Below are positions 47,935 through 57,005 of a stretch of DNA of 62,263 nt, in pieces. The translations under genes were made by a program, and so were the position numbers. Position 1 is the first letter of the stretch. Each line of letters starts with the position of its first letter. The DNA comes from Elusimicrobia bacterium GWF2_62_30. Its GTDB lineage: Bacteria > Elusimicrobiota > Elusimicrobia > Elusimicrobiales > UBA9959. The notes below the pieces were generated by a model. The model ran no database searches and was not told the DNA's origin. It saw only the letters and a program-made list of their open reading frames with translations. The stretch lies in NCBI GenBank assembly GCA_001799995.1, contig MGUK01000023.1, positions 1-62,263 of the forward strand, read 5' to 3'.

Positions 47935-47960
47935 CCCAGGAACCGCCCGCCGTTACACAT

Positions 47961-47983
47961 ATAACGTTATTTTTTTGTAGAAT
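47961..47983 (+). promoter_or_regulatory. Upstream region of the FadL-type porin with palindrome and -10 box
   Basis: The perfect palindrome ATAACGTTAT (47961-47970) precedes TAGAAT (47978-47983). No good -35 is visible at 17 bases. The palindrome, in the place of the -35 region, might be an activator or repressor site. A strong AGGAGG lies before ATG 48017. Confidence 0.4.
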
Positions 47984-48016
47984 TTACGTGTAGCAACTAA
48001 ACCTTTAGGAGGGTTA

Positions 48017-49210
48017 ATGAGAAATATAGCGATATTTGCGGTAATTCTTGCCATGGCAGGCAATGCCGGCGCGGCCGGTTTCCGCCTGGCGGAACAGGAC
48101 GCCAAAGCCAACGGCATGGGCAACGCTTTCACGGCCGTAGCCGACAATGCGTCCGCGGTCTGGTACAATCCCGCGGCCCTGACCAAACTTGACGGGATAA
48201 ACCTGTCGGTCGGCACGGTGATGGTGGCCCCCGCGATGAGCCATCAGAACGAAGTTGGCTCCACCGCGATAGAAAAGATAGACAACAAGCTCCATATCCC
48301 CCCGCATTTCTACGTCACCAAGAAGATCGGCCAGAAATTCGCCGTAGGCGCGGGCGTGAACGCCCCGTTCGGCCTTTCCTCGAAGTGGGAATCCACCGCC
48401 AATACCGCCAAAGTAGCCACGGAATCGGAAGTTAAGTCCGTGAACTACAACCTCAGCGGCGCCTACCAGGCCACGGAGAAACTCTCCGTCGCTGTCGGCT
48501 ACAGCTACGCCATGGTGGACGCCACCCTTAACAAGCGGCATCCCCTCGCTGCCCGTGACATCGTGCTCAAGGGCGACGGCACCGGTACCGGCTACAACGC
48601 CGCCGTGATGTACAAACACAACGAGAAATGGGACTTCGGCGCCACCTACCACAGCAAGGTCAAAGCTAAGCTGGAAGGGGATCTGGAAGCCGTCACTTCC
48701 GCCACCTCCGTTACCGCTGTAAAAACCGACCTGACCCTGCCCGACATGCTGGAAATAGGCGCCGCGTACAAAGGCTACGCCAACTGGCTGATAACCGTGG
48801 AAGCCGACTATACAAACTGGAGCACCTACCGGAACATCATCATCCGGAAGCAGTCCGACAATTCCCTGGTCAGCAAAGACATCAAGGACTGGAAGAGCGT
48901 GTGGGCCTTCCGCATCGGCGCGGAGCACAAGCTCAACGACGCCTGGAAGATCCGCACCGGCGCCTTCTACGACATGAACCCGGTCACCGAGAAGCGCTTC
49001 GAAACGCGCGTACCGGATTCCGACCGCCTGGCCTGGTCCATCGGCACGGGCTACACCAAAGGCAGCGTAACCGTCGACGCTTCCGTCCTGTTCCTGAAGT
49101 TCATGGAAAGGAACATCAACGACAGCCTCCAGGACAGCGCCAATCAGCTCAATGGCAAGTACAACTCGTCCGCTATCCTGCCCGGCATAACCGCCAGCTA
49201 CAAGTTCTAA
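48017..49210 (+). CDS. FadL/OmpP1/TodX-type outer-membrane porin
   Basis: The 397-residue protein has a signal peptide (about 1-19) and the FadL family start GFRLAEQDAKANGMGNAFTAVADNASAVWYNPAAL, an NPA motif that lines the hatch. The rest is beta-barrel with alternating aromatic strands and a terminal ITASYKF ending in Phe, the outer-membrane sorting signal. It would carry hydrophobic compounds such as fatty acids or aromatics across the outer membrane. A perfect terminator follows 22 bases after the stop. Confidence 0.93.
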   Translation: MRNIAIFAVILAMAGNAGAAGFRLAEQDAKANGMGNAFTAVADNASAVWYNPAALTKLDGINLSVGTVMVAPAMSHQNEVGSTAIEKIDNKLHIPPHFYVTKKIGQKFAVGAGVNAPFGLSSKWESTANTAKVATESEVKSVNYNLSGAYQATEKLSVAVGYSYAMVDATLNKRHPLAARDIVLKGDGTGTGYNAAVMYKHNEKWDFGATYHSKVKAKLEGDLEAVTSATSVTAVKTDLTLPDMLEIGAAYKGYANWLITVEADYTNWSTYRNIIIRKQSDNSLVSKDIKDWKSVWAFRIGAEHKLNDAWKIRTGAFYDMNPVTEKRFETRVPDSDRLAWSIGTGYTKGSVTVDASVLFLKFMERNINDSLQDSANQLNGKYNSSAILPGITASYKF

Positions 49211-49232
49211 ACAGGACCTGTAAGCAGACAAC

Positions 49233-49267
49233 AACCCCGTCCGCGAAAGCGGACGGGGTTTTGTTTT
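49233..49267 (+). terminator. Terminator of the porin gene
   Basis: A perfect 12-bp stem AACCCCGTCCGC/GCGGACGGGGTT (49233-49244 and 49249-49260) with a GAAA tetraloop is followed by TTGTTTT. The 3' half plus T-tract is repeated at 49289-49307. Confidence 0.93.
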
Positions 49268-49431
49268 GGATTATTTTTAGACGCTCAGGCGGACGGGGTT
49301 TTGTTTTAGCTATCAGGGGCACTGTATCACGCCGCGGCCCCAGAGGCAGCCGCCGCACGCCGCGGGATGGGGATCGTTCCCCGGTAATAAGACAAGAATC
49401 CCAAAGCTGACTCCCGGCCGCGCCGCGCCCG
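49268..49431. other. Non-coding gap between porin and arsenic operon A
   Basis: After the terminator there is a 19-base direct repeat of its 3' half (49289-49307) and then about 120 bases of GC-rich sequence with no open frame, tRNA or promoter that I can support. This is the left edge of the arsenic island. No integrase, insertion sequence or attachment site is visible. Confidence 0.6.
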
Positions 49432-50343
49432 TCAGTTCGGCATGTACGGCTGGCTCAGCCGCTGTATCTCCCAGCCGTCCGGAACCAGGTCGTAAACGGC
49501 TTTGCCCTCGGAGAGCAGCAGGTCGTGCAGCGGCTTGTAGACAGCCTCGTCCACAGAGCGGAAACCCTTAATATCGGCCAGCTCCGCCAGGGCGGTGCGT
49601 CCCGCTTTGGTATCGCCCAGCGTCATAAAAGCGGAAACCAGCAGCGTACGTTTCTCAGGGCTCAAGCTGCTCCTTACTATCACCGGTTCGTTCGGCACCT
49701 TACCGGTAACCGCCAGTATCTTCAGGCCGGGGCGCCGCGCCGCCTGGGCGGCGTAGGTCGCTATCGCGGCCACTTCACCGGCCATCAGTTTTTTCACCGC
49801 CGCGTCATGGCCTGCAGCATATTCGCGCACGGGCGTGATCCCCGCCTTGGTGAAGTAAATACAGGGCAGCGTGAAGCCGCTTACGGAATAAGGCCCGACA
49901 AAACCCACTTTTTTACCGGCAAGTTCCTCCGCGCTCTTCGCGCCGCCGGCGGCCAGCGTCACTATAGCGCCCTCGTACTCCGCGAGGCTATTGCCGCGCA
50001 ACGCCTGCAGCGGCGCGTGTACGCCGTACTCTTCCCTGGCCACCAGGTATTCTTCCACGGTAACAAGGCCCGCGTCGGCCAGCCCCGCGGAGAACTTCTT
50101 TATCGTGTCGGCCGGGGTGGCAGCCACGTCCAACCTGACCGTCATGGCGGTGGCACTCTCAAGATGCTTTTTAAGAAAGTCCAGCGCGCCCGCCGAAGGC
50201 GCGTGGGCAGGCGACAACACCACCACCAGCGGGTTAGCCGGGGTGCCCACCGTAGCCTCGTCCCTGCGCGAACAGCCGGCAAGCAACAGAGCCGGGATAA
50301 ATCCGGCGGCAAGCAACCGGGTAATAAGTCTTGTTTTCATCAC
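49432..50343 (-). CDS. PhnD-like ABC-type periplasmic oxyanion-binding lipoprotein
   Basis: The 303-residue protein has a lipobox LLLAGC (Cys24) and a two-lobe PhnD/PtxB-type fold (LVVVLSPAHAPSAGALDFLKKHLE, VGFVGPYSVSGFTLP). No ABC ATPase or permease is adjacent. Apart from the lipobox, the only Cys is Cys161, at the substrate-facing SxSG loop. In AioX, a PhnD-family arsenite sensor protein, a single Cys binds As(III); the place in this operon makes an arsenic-binding role plausible (inference). GGGAGG precedes the ATG. It is last in operon A, 51 bases after acr3. Confidence 0.8.
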   Translation of the reverse strand: MMKTRLITRLLAAGFIPALLLAGCSRRDEATVGTPANPLVVVLSPAHAPSAGALDFLKKHLESATAMTVRLDVAATPADTIKKFSAGLADAGLVTVEEYLVAREEYGVHAPLQALRGNSLAEYEGAIVTLAAGGAKSAEELAGKKVGFVGPYSVSGFTLPCIYFTKAGITPVREYAAGHDAAVKKLMAGEVAAIATYAAQAARRPGLKILAVTGKVPNEPVIVRSSLSPEKRTLLVSAFMTLGDTKAGRTALAELADIKGFRSVDEAVYKPLHDLLLSEGKAVYDLVPDGWEIQRLSQPYMPN

Positions 50344-50394
50344 ACCCTCCCATGTTATATTCCAAATTAAACTTTAACAAATATGACCGCGAGT

Positions 50395-51449
<1,055 letters not shown>

Positions 51450-51462
<13 letters not shown>

Positions 51463-51881
51463 TCTTTATCTCCTTTCAGCAGTCCCGCTACGAAATCCCG
51501 GATCTCGTCGCGCACGCGCCGGTAATGAGCCAGCGCCTCTTCCTCTGTTTTCGCCTCTTTGGCCAGGAAGGGCGGGTCTTCGAAGCTGTGGTGAAGCTTC
51601 TCCGCCTTGCCGAACCAGACGGGGCAGCTCTCGCGCGCCTTGTCGCAGACCGTGACCACCAGGTCGAAAGATATATCTTTAAATACGGCAGCGTGCTTGG
51701 ACCTGTGGCCGGAAATATCCACCCCGGCCTCGGCCATCACCTTTATGGCGCGCGGGTCCACTACGCCCGGGTTAGTGCCGGCGGAGAACACCTCGGCGCG
51801 GCCTGCCAGCAGTTTTTTTCCCCACCCCTCGGCCATCTGGCTGCGGCAGGAATTACCCGTGCACAAAAAAAGAACCTTCAT
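51450..51881 (-). CDS. arsC: Arsenate reductase ArsC, thioredoxin-coupled type
   Basis: The 143-residue low-molecular-weight-phosphatase fold has the P-loop LCTGNSCRS with Cys7 and the redox pair Cys79/Cys86 ([11 protein letters not shown]), the layout of S. aureus ArsC, reduced by thioredoxin. It converts As(V) to As(III) for Acr3. GGAGGTCTT precedes the ATG. It lies 15 bases after the IscA-like gene. Confidence 0.95.
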
Positions 51882-51896
51882 AAGACCTCCACGTGC

Positions 51897-52217
51897 CTAG
51901 TGCCCGCACCCGCACTCCCCGCCATGCCCGTGGTCGTGCCCATGGTCATGTTCCGGCAGGCCGGTTATCATGATGTCGCCGTTCTTGTCGCAGTCTATAA
52001 CGGCTTTTGCCAGCACGATCTCGGCGTCCTTGTGGATATAAAGCTTAAGCCCGTTCTTTTCGAACTCGGCATCACCTTTTTCAGGCTTCTCCACGATATC
52101 CATGGCCAGGGAGGGCCCGCAGCAGCCTTCGGCCATTGAAAGGCGCAGGCAGGCGCCCGCTTTCCGCCCTTTCATTATCTCCTTCAGCTTCTCTACTGCG
52201 GCGTTCTTTATTTCCAT
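51897..52217 (-). CDS. A-type (IscA/HesB-like) protein with His-rich C-terminal tail
   Basis: The 106-residue protein matches the HesB/IscA pattern: MEIKNAAVEKLKEIMKG, a Cys near 32-33 (AEGCCGPSLAMDI), IDCDKNG, and the terminal CGCG (Cys102, Cys104). The ligand triad is present, but a stretch P-E-H-D-H-G-H-D-H-G-H-G-G (88-100) precedes the CxC. This His-rich insert is not part of the family and may bind metal or As(III). The neighbours are arsM and arsC, so the role is likely in arsenic tolerance (Fe-S repair, metallochaperone or arsenic buffer); this is inference. Confidence 0.8.
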   Translation of the reverse strand: MEIKNAAVEKLKEIMKGRKAGACLRLSMAEGCCGPSLAMDIVEKPEKGDAEFEKNGLKLYIHKDAEIVLAKAVIDCDKNGDIMITGLPEHDHGHDHGHGGECGCGH

Positions 52218-52238
52218 GTTTTAGTTCCTTTGACTATT

Positions 52239-53003
52239 TTATTTTTTCGCAAAAACAGTAATGCTCGAAGCTGCCCCGTTCAGCGCCTTGCCGGCCTTGT
52301 CTGTTATAGGGTCGGAACAGGTGCCGCCGGCGCGGTAGGCGTTGTCCGAGAGCAGTTTTATACCCTTAAAGCCAGCGTCCTTTATCGCGCCCAGGTAATC
52401 CCTGCGCAGCAACGCCCCGGCCACGCAGGCTGCGTAAAGGCCGGCGTGCTTCTTCAGGGCCGGCGGCAGCTCGCGGTTGAGAACGATATCGCTTACCACA
52501 ATGCAGCCGCCCGGCTTGAGCGCCCGGAAGGCTTCGCGGAACACCTCGGGCTTGTCAGGCGACAGGTTCACCACGCAGTTGGAGATCACCAGGTCCGCCT
52601 CTGCGTCCTTCACCGGCAGTTTTTCGATAAGACCTTTGCGGAATTCCACGTTGGCCAGGCCGGTGCGGGCAGTAAACTTAACCAGATTCTTCGCGGCCAG
52701 TTTCAGCATCTCCGGCGTCATATCCACGCCTATCACTTTGCCCTTGGCTCCAGCCAGCGGTGCGGCTATAAAAACGTCCTTGCCGGCTCCGCTGCCCAGG
52801 TCCAGCACGGTCATCCCTTTCTTAACCTTGGAGAAAGCCACCGGGTTGCCGCAGGAAAGCCCCAGTTCCCCCTCGGAAGCAGCCGGCTTCGGCCCGCAGC
52901 AGGAAGAGCCGGAACAGCAGGAAGTGGATTTAGCCGCCACCTGGCCGTAAGCCTTGCACACGAGTTTATGAATGCCTCGATGTTCCTTAATAGTGATTTT
53001 CAT
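52239..53003 (-). CDS. arsM: Arsenite S-adenosylmethyltransferase
   Basis: The 254-residue SAM methyltransferase turns As(III) into methylated arsenicals. The SAM motif is LDLGSGAGKD (68-76). The three Cys needed for As(III) binding match LSCGNPV (Cys51), SNCVVNLSPDK (Cys143) and AACVAG (Cys193). An N-terminal Cys-rich part (CC 29-30, CC 35-36) is extra. AAGGAGACTAAG precedes the ATG, 10 bases after arsR. Confidence 0.95.
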   Translation of the reverse strand: MKITIKEHRGIHKLVCKAYGQVAAKSTSCCSGSSCCGPKPAASEGELGLSCGNPVAFSKVKKGMTVLDLGSGAGKDVFIAAPLAGAKGKVIGVDMTPEMLKLAAKNLVKFTARTGLANVEFRKGLIEKLPVKDAEADLVISNCVVNLSPDKPEVFREAFRALKPGGCIVVSDIVLNRELPPALKKHAGLYAACVAGALLRRDYLGAIKDAGFKGIKLLSDNAYRAGGTCSDPITDKAGKALNGAASSITVFAKK

Positions 53004-53013
53004 CTTAGTCTCC

Positions 53014-53409
53014 TTAATATTTCCAGCAGTTGCAGCCGATCACGCAGACGCCTTCCTGGCGCAGCGCCAGCCGCTTCTTAAGCCGCACGATATCATTTGC
53101 GACAGGAGCACAGCACGGCGCGGGCTTAACCAGCCCCTTGATGTACGCCGCCAAAGGGCTGCTTTCTTCAGCCAGCGTATACATGGCCCAGCGGCCCTTT
53201 TTTTCTTTACGGATGATGCCGGCGGCGCACAGCGCGCCCACCGCTCGGGAAACGTTATACTGGCTCTCGCCCAGCGCGTCCACCAGTTCGCAGACGCAGA
53301 GTTCGCGCCCGGCGTAGGCCAGCAGCGCAGCGGCCCTCAGCCGCCGGGCGTCGGCCAGGGCCTTGAAGGTTTTAAGGCAGCGGTTAAAATCTGGCGTCTC
53401 TTGTTTCAT
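53014..53409 (-). CDS. arsR: ArsR/SmtB family arsenic-responsive repressor (operon A)
   Basis: The 131-residue winged-helix repressor has ELCVCEL (Cys38, Cys40), the classic As(III) site, and extra Cys residues at 99-100 and 122, 126, 128 in the tail. I chose ATG 53409; the longer frame would cross a consensus promoter. The start is 7 bases after TATAAT, so the mRNA is nearly leaderless. ArsR would bind the palindrome over its own -10 box and leave in the presence of arsenite. Confidence 0.94.
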   Translation of the reverse strand: MKQETPDFNRCLKTFKALADARRLRAAALLAYAGRELCVCELVDALGESQYNVSRAVGALCAAGIIRKEKKGRWAMYTLAEESSPLAAYIKGLVKPAPCCAPVANDIVRLKKRLALRQEGVCVIGCNCWKY

Positions 53410-53445
53410 ATATGCAATTATACGCATATGTCGCAGAGATGTCAA
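53410..53445 (-). promoter_or_regulatory. arsR operon A promoter and operator
   Basis: The promoter matches the sigma-70 consensus at every base: on the minus strand TTGACA (53440-53445), 17 bases and TATAAT (53417-53422). The inverted repeat ATATGC-N8-GCATAT (53410-53429) covers the -10 box and the transcription start, the usual place for an ArsR operator. The expected leader is 1 nt. Confidence 0.85.
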
Positions 53446-53472
53446 GACACCGCAGGACTCAATAAGGCAGGC

Positions 53473-55125
53473 TTAAGCGCTCTTCCTGTCCCGGGTGGAC
53501 GAAAAGGCCGTATCAAAACCGGCGAGAGCGGATTCGATCTTATTCATGGTGTCGGGTGTGGAGCACAATAAGCGCTCAACGGTCTCCAAAGTGTTTTTTG
53601 CGTGTTCTAGAGCGGAGCCCATGGCATTTTCCGCCTTGTTGTTAAGGCCGGCGGCCAGCCCCATAGCCAGGCGGGTAAGATTCTTCTCAACTTCAAAGGG
53701 CACCAGCCCGGAGAAGTGTTTTAAAAGCCTGTTGCGCAGCAGCCGGGCCGGTATCAGGAACCACAACAGTTCTATATGGCTGTCGAAAGCCTGGCTTATC
53801 CTGACGTTGGGGGCCGGCAGCTTCTCCGGCCCGGGCTCCCAGCGGCTTTGCGGCAGGCGGGCGCCGAGGGCTTTTTCGGCCTCCTGCGACAGCCGGGAGA
53901 TAAAGTCGTTGACCATGGCCGCGAAAGAACCGGCGGAGTCATGCGTCAGTTTTTCCAGCCGGTACTTTTCCGCCTCGAACAAGACAGCTGTCTTGCCGGC
54001 AAAGAATTCTTCCATTACAGCGGTATAATTCCGCGTCATTTCAAGCAAGTTCATGGCCCTGCCCAAAAGTTTTTCCTGGATTTCGGCTTTAAGTTCTTTT
54101 ACAAGGACCGGCCTATGAGCAAGGATCAGTCTTTCAATTTGCAGCCTGTATTGCTCGGCGTTGCGGGCGGAGATAGCCTTAAAATCCCTGCAGAGAGTCT
54201 CGAACCTGGCCTTTTGCTCCAAGGCCAGCGCTTCCAATACTATTCGTTCTTCCGCGCTCTTTTGCGCCGCGGCTTTTGCGGCCAGCAGGTAGTCCTTACA
54301 CTGCCGCTCAAGCGAGCCGAGTTTATGCTCAAGTATTTTCGCGCGCTCCGCGCCGATATCCGCCGTAAAAGGGCTTAGGGCCTTGGCGCGGAACTCTTCG
54401 CGCAAAGCCGCAAACTCTTCTTTTATCGAAAATGGATATACCGGGATTTCCTGGCCGAAACGGTCTTTAAGCTTACCGCGCACAAAAGCCAGCACCTGCG
54501 GCAGTTCTTCCGGCGTGAGCCTGTCGGCTTTGGTAAGGATGACTATTATCTGCGGGCTATGGCGGCGCGTTTTTTCTATAAGTTCCAGGTCCTGCTCGGA
54601 AAGCGGCGCGTCCGCGCTGACGGTTATAAGCGCCAGCCCCGTGTTAGGGAGCCAGTCCAGCGAGGTTTCGGTGTTATGCCTCAAAGCGCTGTCCAGGCCC
54701 GGCGTATCTATGAACCGCGCCCCTTTATAGGCCGCGAGAGTAGGCAGGCCAATTTCCACTAAAGCCGCGCCGCGGAGGTTTTTCGGGTTCAGTTCCTCGG
54801 TGACATAACCGGCGATCTCGCCGAAACTTATCGGGCTGTTCTCTCCGCCCAGCAGTTCAACCGAGGCGCTTTCGGAAGGCGACCAGTAAAGCCCGGTCAC
54901 CACCGCTGTTACGGGCACGGCCCCGGTGGGCAGCACTTCTCGGTCGGCCAGCGAATTCAGAAAGGAACTTTTACCGGCCTTGAACTTGCCGAGTACAGCC
55001 ACGTTTACCGCCGCGTTTTCGGAGAGCAGGCTTTTACAGGCCGATAGCTGGCCGCCCAGCGCTTTAATGCCAAAATTCGCGCTGATGGTCTGTATGGCCG
55101 AAAGCCTGCTCTCCGGGTTTCGCAT
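53473..55125 (-). CDS. Dynamin-family large GTPase
   Basis: The 550-residue protein has G1 GKFKAGKSS (46-54), a G2 Thr near PVTAVVT, G3 DTPGLD (140-145) and G4 TKAD (198-201), followed by long helices (about 230-450), and amphipathic or hydrophobic patches such as LLWFLIPARLLRNRLL near 457-472. This is the layout of bacterial dynamin-like proteins, which remodel or protect membranes. Its neighbours are arsenic genes, but a functional link is not known. The stop is 27 bases from the arsR promoter. Confidence 0.88.
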   Translation of the reverse strand: MRNPESRLSAIQTISANFGIKALGGQLSACKSLLSENAAVNVAVLGKFKAGKSSFLNSLADREVLPTGAVPVTAVVTGLYWSPSESASVELLGGENSPISFGEIAGYVTEELNPKNLRGAALVEIGLPTLAAYKGARFIDTPGLDSALRHNTETSLDWLPNTGLALITVSADAPLSEQDLELIEKTRRHSPQIIVILTKADRLTPEELPQVLAFVRGKLKDRFGQEIPVYPFSIKEEFAALREEFRAKALSPFTADIGAERAKILEHKLGSLERQCKDYLLAAKAAAQKSAEERIVLEALALEQKARFETLCRDFKAISARNAEQYRLQIERLILAHRPVLVKELKAEIQEKLLGRAMNLLEMTRNYTAVMEEFFAGKTAVLFEAEKYRLEKLTHDSAGSFAAMVNDFISRLSQEAEKALGARLPQSRWEPGPEKLPAPNVRISQAFDSHIELLWFLIPARLLRNRLLKHFSGLVPFEVEKNLTRLAMGLAAGLNNKAENAMGSALEHAKNTLETVERLLCSTPDTMNKIESALAGFDTAFSSTRDRKSA

Positions 55126-55138
55126 ATCGCGGCCTATC

Positions 55139-55273
55139 TCACGAACGCTTTACGCCCGACGGCACTCCGGCGCGGCCGGAAGCTCCGCATTCCGGCGGAA
55201 CGTCCACTTCAACCGAGGGGTTCCCCCTCGAATCAAGTATTCCCCGCGCTTTAATCTTGTCCATCTTTGACAT
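55139..55273 (-). pseudogene. Enolase N-terminal fragment (44 codons)
   Basis: On the minus strand ATG 55273 opens a 44-codon frame. [20 protein letters not shown] and, after nine further residues, GVPSG match the N-terminus of enolase ([17 protein letters not shown]...GRAAVPSGAST). It ends at TGA 55139 in VKRS, and nothing in any frame continues enolase; the dynamin gene starts 13 bases later. GAGGG before the ATG is kept. The remnant suggests a recombination breakpoint or a small uORF; it cannot be an active enzyme. Confidence 0.8.
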
Positions 55274-55293
55274 TGGCCCTCAGGAGTCCCCTA

Positions 55294-55330
55294 AAAACAA
55301 AAGACTCCCGCGACTTTGATCGCAGGAGTC
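55294..55330 (-). terminator. cstA terminator
   Basis: GACTCCCGCGA (55303-55313) pairs with TCGCAGGAGTC (55320-55330) across one internal mismatch. On the minus strand the stem is followed by TTTTGTTTTT. It lies directly after the cstA stop and before the enolase fragment. Confidence 0.88.
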
Positions 55331-55331
55331 A

Positions 55332-56945
55332 TCAGTCGGCGGGCGGCGCCGGCCGCAGGACGGCGCGGGCGCTTTCAAAGATAACGGTCAGGGCCAGCGC
55401 CAGAAGCACCCCGCCTATAGCCGTAATGAGGTTAAGCCCCGATCGGCCCAGCATGGCGGCCAGCGCCCACACCGTCATAAGGCACATGAATATCGCCGGC
55501 GCCAGTATGGGCCAGGTGCGCTTTACTCCGGTGCGCCGGGCCCAGATGTAGATGATGGCCAGCGCCAGCGCGGCCAGCAGCTGGTTGGTAACGCCGAACA
55601 GCGGCCAGATAAACTTCCAGGCGGGCACGGTGGCGCCGTCCGGCCCCGTCAAGGTTACATTGAGCAGCACCACCGGCAAAGCCACGCAGGCCGCCGTGGC
55701 GAAGCTGCGCGCCGCCAGCGAGTTGCCCAGGCCGGTAAGTTCCTGGAAGATGTAGCGGGCTATGCGCGTGGCCGTGTCCAGCGTGGTCAGCATGAAAGCT
55801 GAAATGACCAGCAGTCCGAACACCCGCCCGGACTCGGGGTTTATACCGAGCAGCGTTGAAAACCGGCCCAGGCCCGCGGCGTATACCTGCGCCGGCGCGG
55901 CCCCGGCCAGGGCGTCGCCGGGAGCCAGCATCATTATGGTAGCCAGGGCGATCATGGCCACCACCGCCTCCAGCGCCATGCCGCCGAAGCCTATGAACCT
56001 GGCGTCGGCAGCTCGGGAAAGCTGTTTGGAGGTGGTACCGGAAGCCACCAGCGAATGAAAGCCCGACACTGCCCCGCAGGCCACGGTGATAAAGAGGAAC
56101 GGCACCAGGCCGCCTATGGCCGGGTCGTGGAAGGTTTTGAAGGCCGGGTAGGCTATGACATGCCCGCCGAACAGCACGCCGACCAGCCCTATAAAGAGCG
56201 AGGCGTAAAGCAGGTAGCTGGAAAGGTAATCCCGCGGCTGCAGCAGGAACCAGACCGGCAGGATGGAAGCCGCGAAGCAATAGGCCATCAGGAGCCAGAC
56301 CCACGAGCCCTTGGAGGCGGCCAGGAACTGGGACCCGAAACTGAAGTACATGGCCGCCCCCAGCACCGCGAGCGCGGCCGCCGTGGCCACCGTCAGGTTG
56401 AGCCGGGCCTTGTAGAGCGCCCAACCGAAAACTATGGCCACCAGGATGTAGGCCAGGCTGCTCTGCGCCACCGCGGCCTCTTTGGCGAAAGCGTCGGCGG
56501 TGATGTCTGCGAAAACAGCCACCACGTACATGAGGGTGAGCCAGGTAAAAAGGAGGAACAGTTTATAGGTGCGGTTATTGATGTATTTGCGGGCTATCTC
56601 GGAGATGGACTTGCCCCCGTGGCGCAGCGAGATGACGAGCGAGGAAAAGTCGTGCAGGCCGCCGATGAACACCGTTCCCGCCACCACCCAGATTATGGCG
56701 GGCAGCCAGCCGAAAGCCGCCGCCGCTATCACCGGCCCCACTATGGGGCCCGCGCCCGCTATGGACGAGAAATGATGCCCGAGGAGGACGTATTTATTGG
56801 TGGGCACATAGTCCACCCCGTCGGTCTGCATGTTGGCCGGCACGGGTTCGTCCGGGGCCAGCGAGTAACTTCTTTCCAGGTAGGAGCCGTAATAGCGGTA
56901 CCCCGCCCACAACAGGGCGGCCGTGAGTATAGCGAATATAGCCAT
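55332..56945 (-). CDS. cstA: CstA-family pyruvate/peptide transporter
   Basis: The 537-residue, about 16-TM protein has CstA motifs: YVPTNKYVLLGHHFSSIAGAGPIVGPVIAA near the N-terminus, GTVFIGGLHDFSSLVISLRHGG, and FHSLVASGTTSKQL. In E. coli CstA and BtsT import pyruvate. On the minus strand TAAAAT (56952-56957) ends exactly 6 bases before the ATG, so this mRNA may also be leaderless, although no clear -35 is seen. Confidence 0.93.
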   Translation of the reverse strand: MAIFAILTAALLWAGYRYYGSYLERSYSLAPDEPVPANMQTDGVDYVPTNKYVLLGHHFSSIAGAGPIVGPVIAAAAFGWLPAIIWVVAGTVFIGGLHDFSSLVISLRHGGKSISEIARKYINNRTYKLFLLFTWLTLMYVVAVFADITADAFAKEAAVAQSSLAYILVAIVFGWALYKARLNLTVATAAALAVLGAAMYFSFGSQFLAASKGSWVWLLMAYCFAASILPVWFLLQPRDYLSSYLLYASLFIGLVGVLFGGHVIAYPAFKTFHDPAIGGLVPFLFITVACGAVSGFHSLVASGTTSKQLSRAADARFIGFGGMALEAVVAMIALATIMMLAPGDALAGAAPAQVYAAGLGRFSTLLGINPESGRVFGLLVISAFMLTTLDTATRIARYIFQELTGLGNSLAARSFATAACVALPVVLLNVTLTGPDGATVPAWKFIWPLFGVTNQLLAALALAIIYIWARRTGVKRTWPILAPAIFMCLMTVWALAAMLGRSGLNLITAIGGVLLALALTVIFESARAVLRPAPPAD

Positions 56946-57005
56946 GCTTATATTTTACTTTTTACCCGGAAGGTAACTCCACTATAGAAGCCGGCGCAGG
57001 GCGCG

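Noticed and set aside
53410..53445. Longer arsR start with 12 more residues (MTSLRHMRIIAY)
   Set aside because: These codons lie inside the -35/-10 promoter, so they would not be transcribed.
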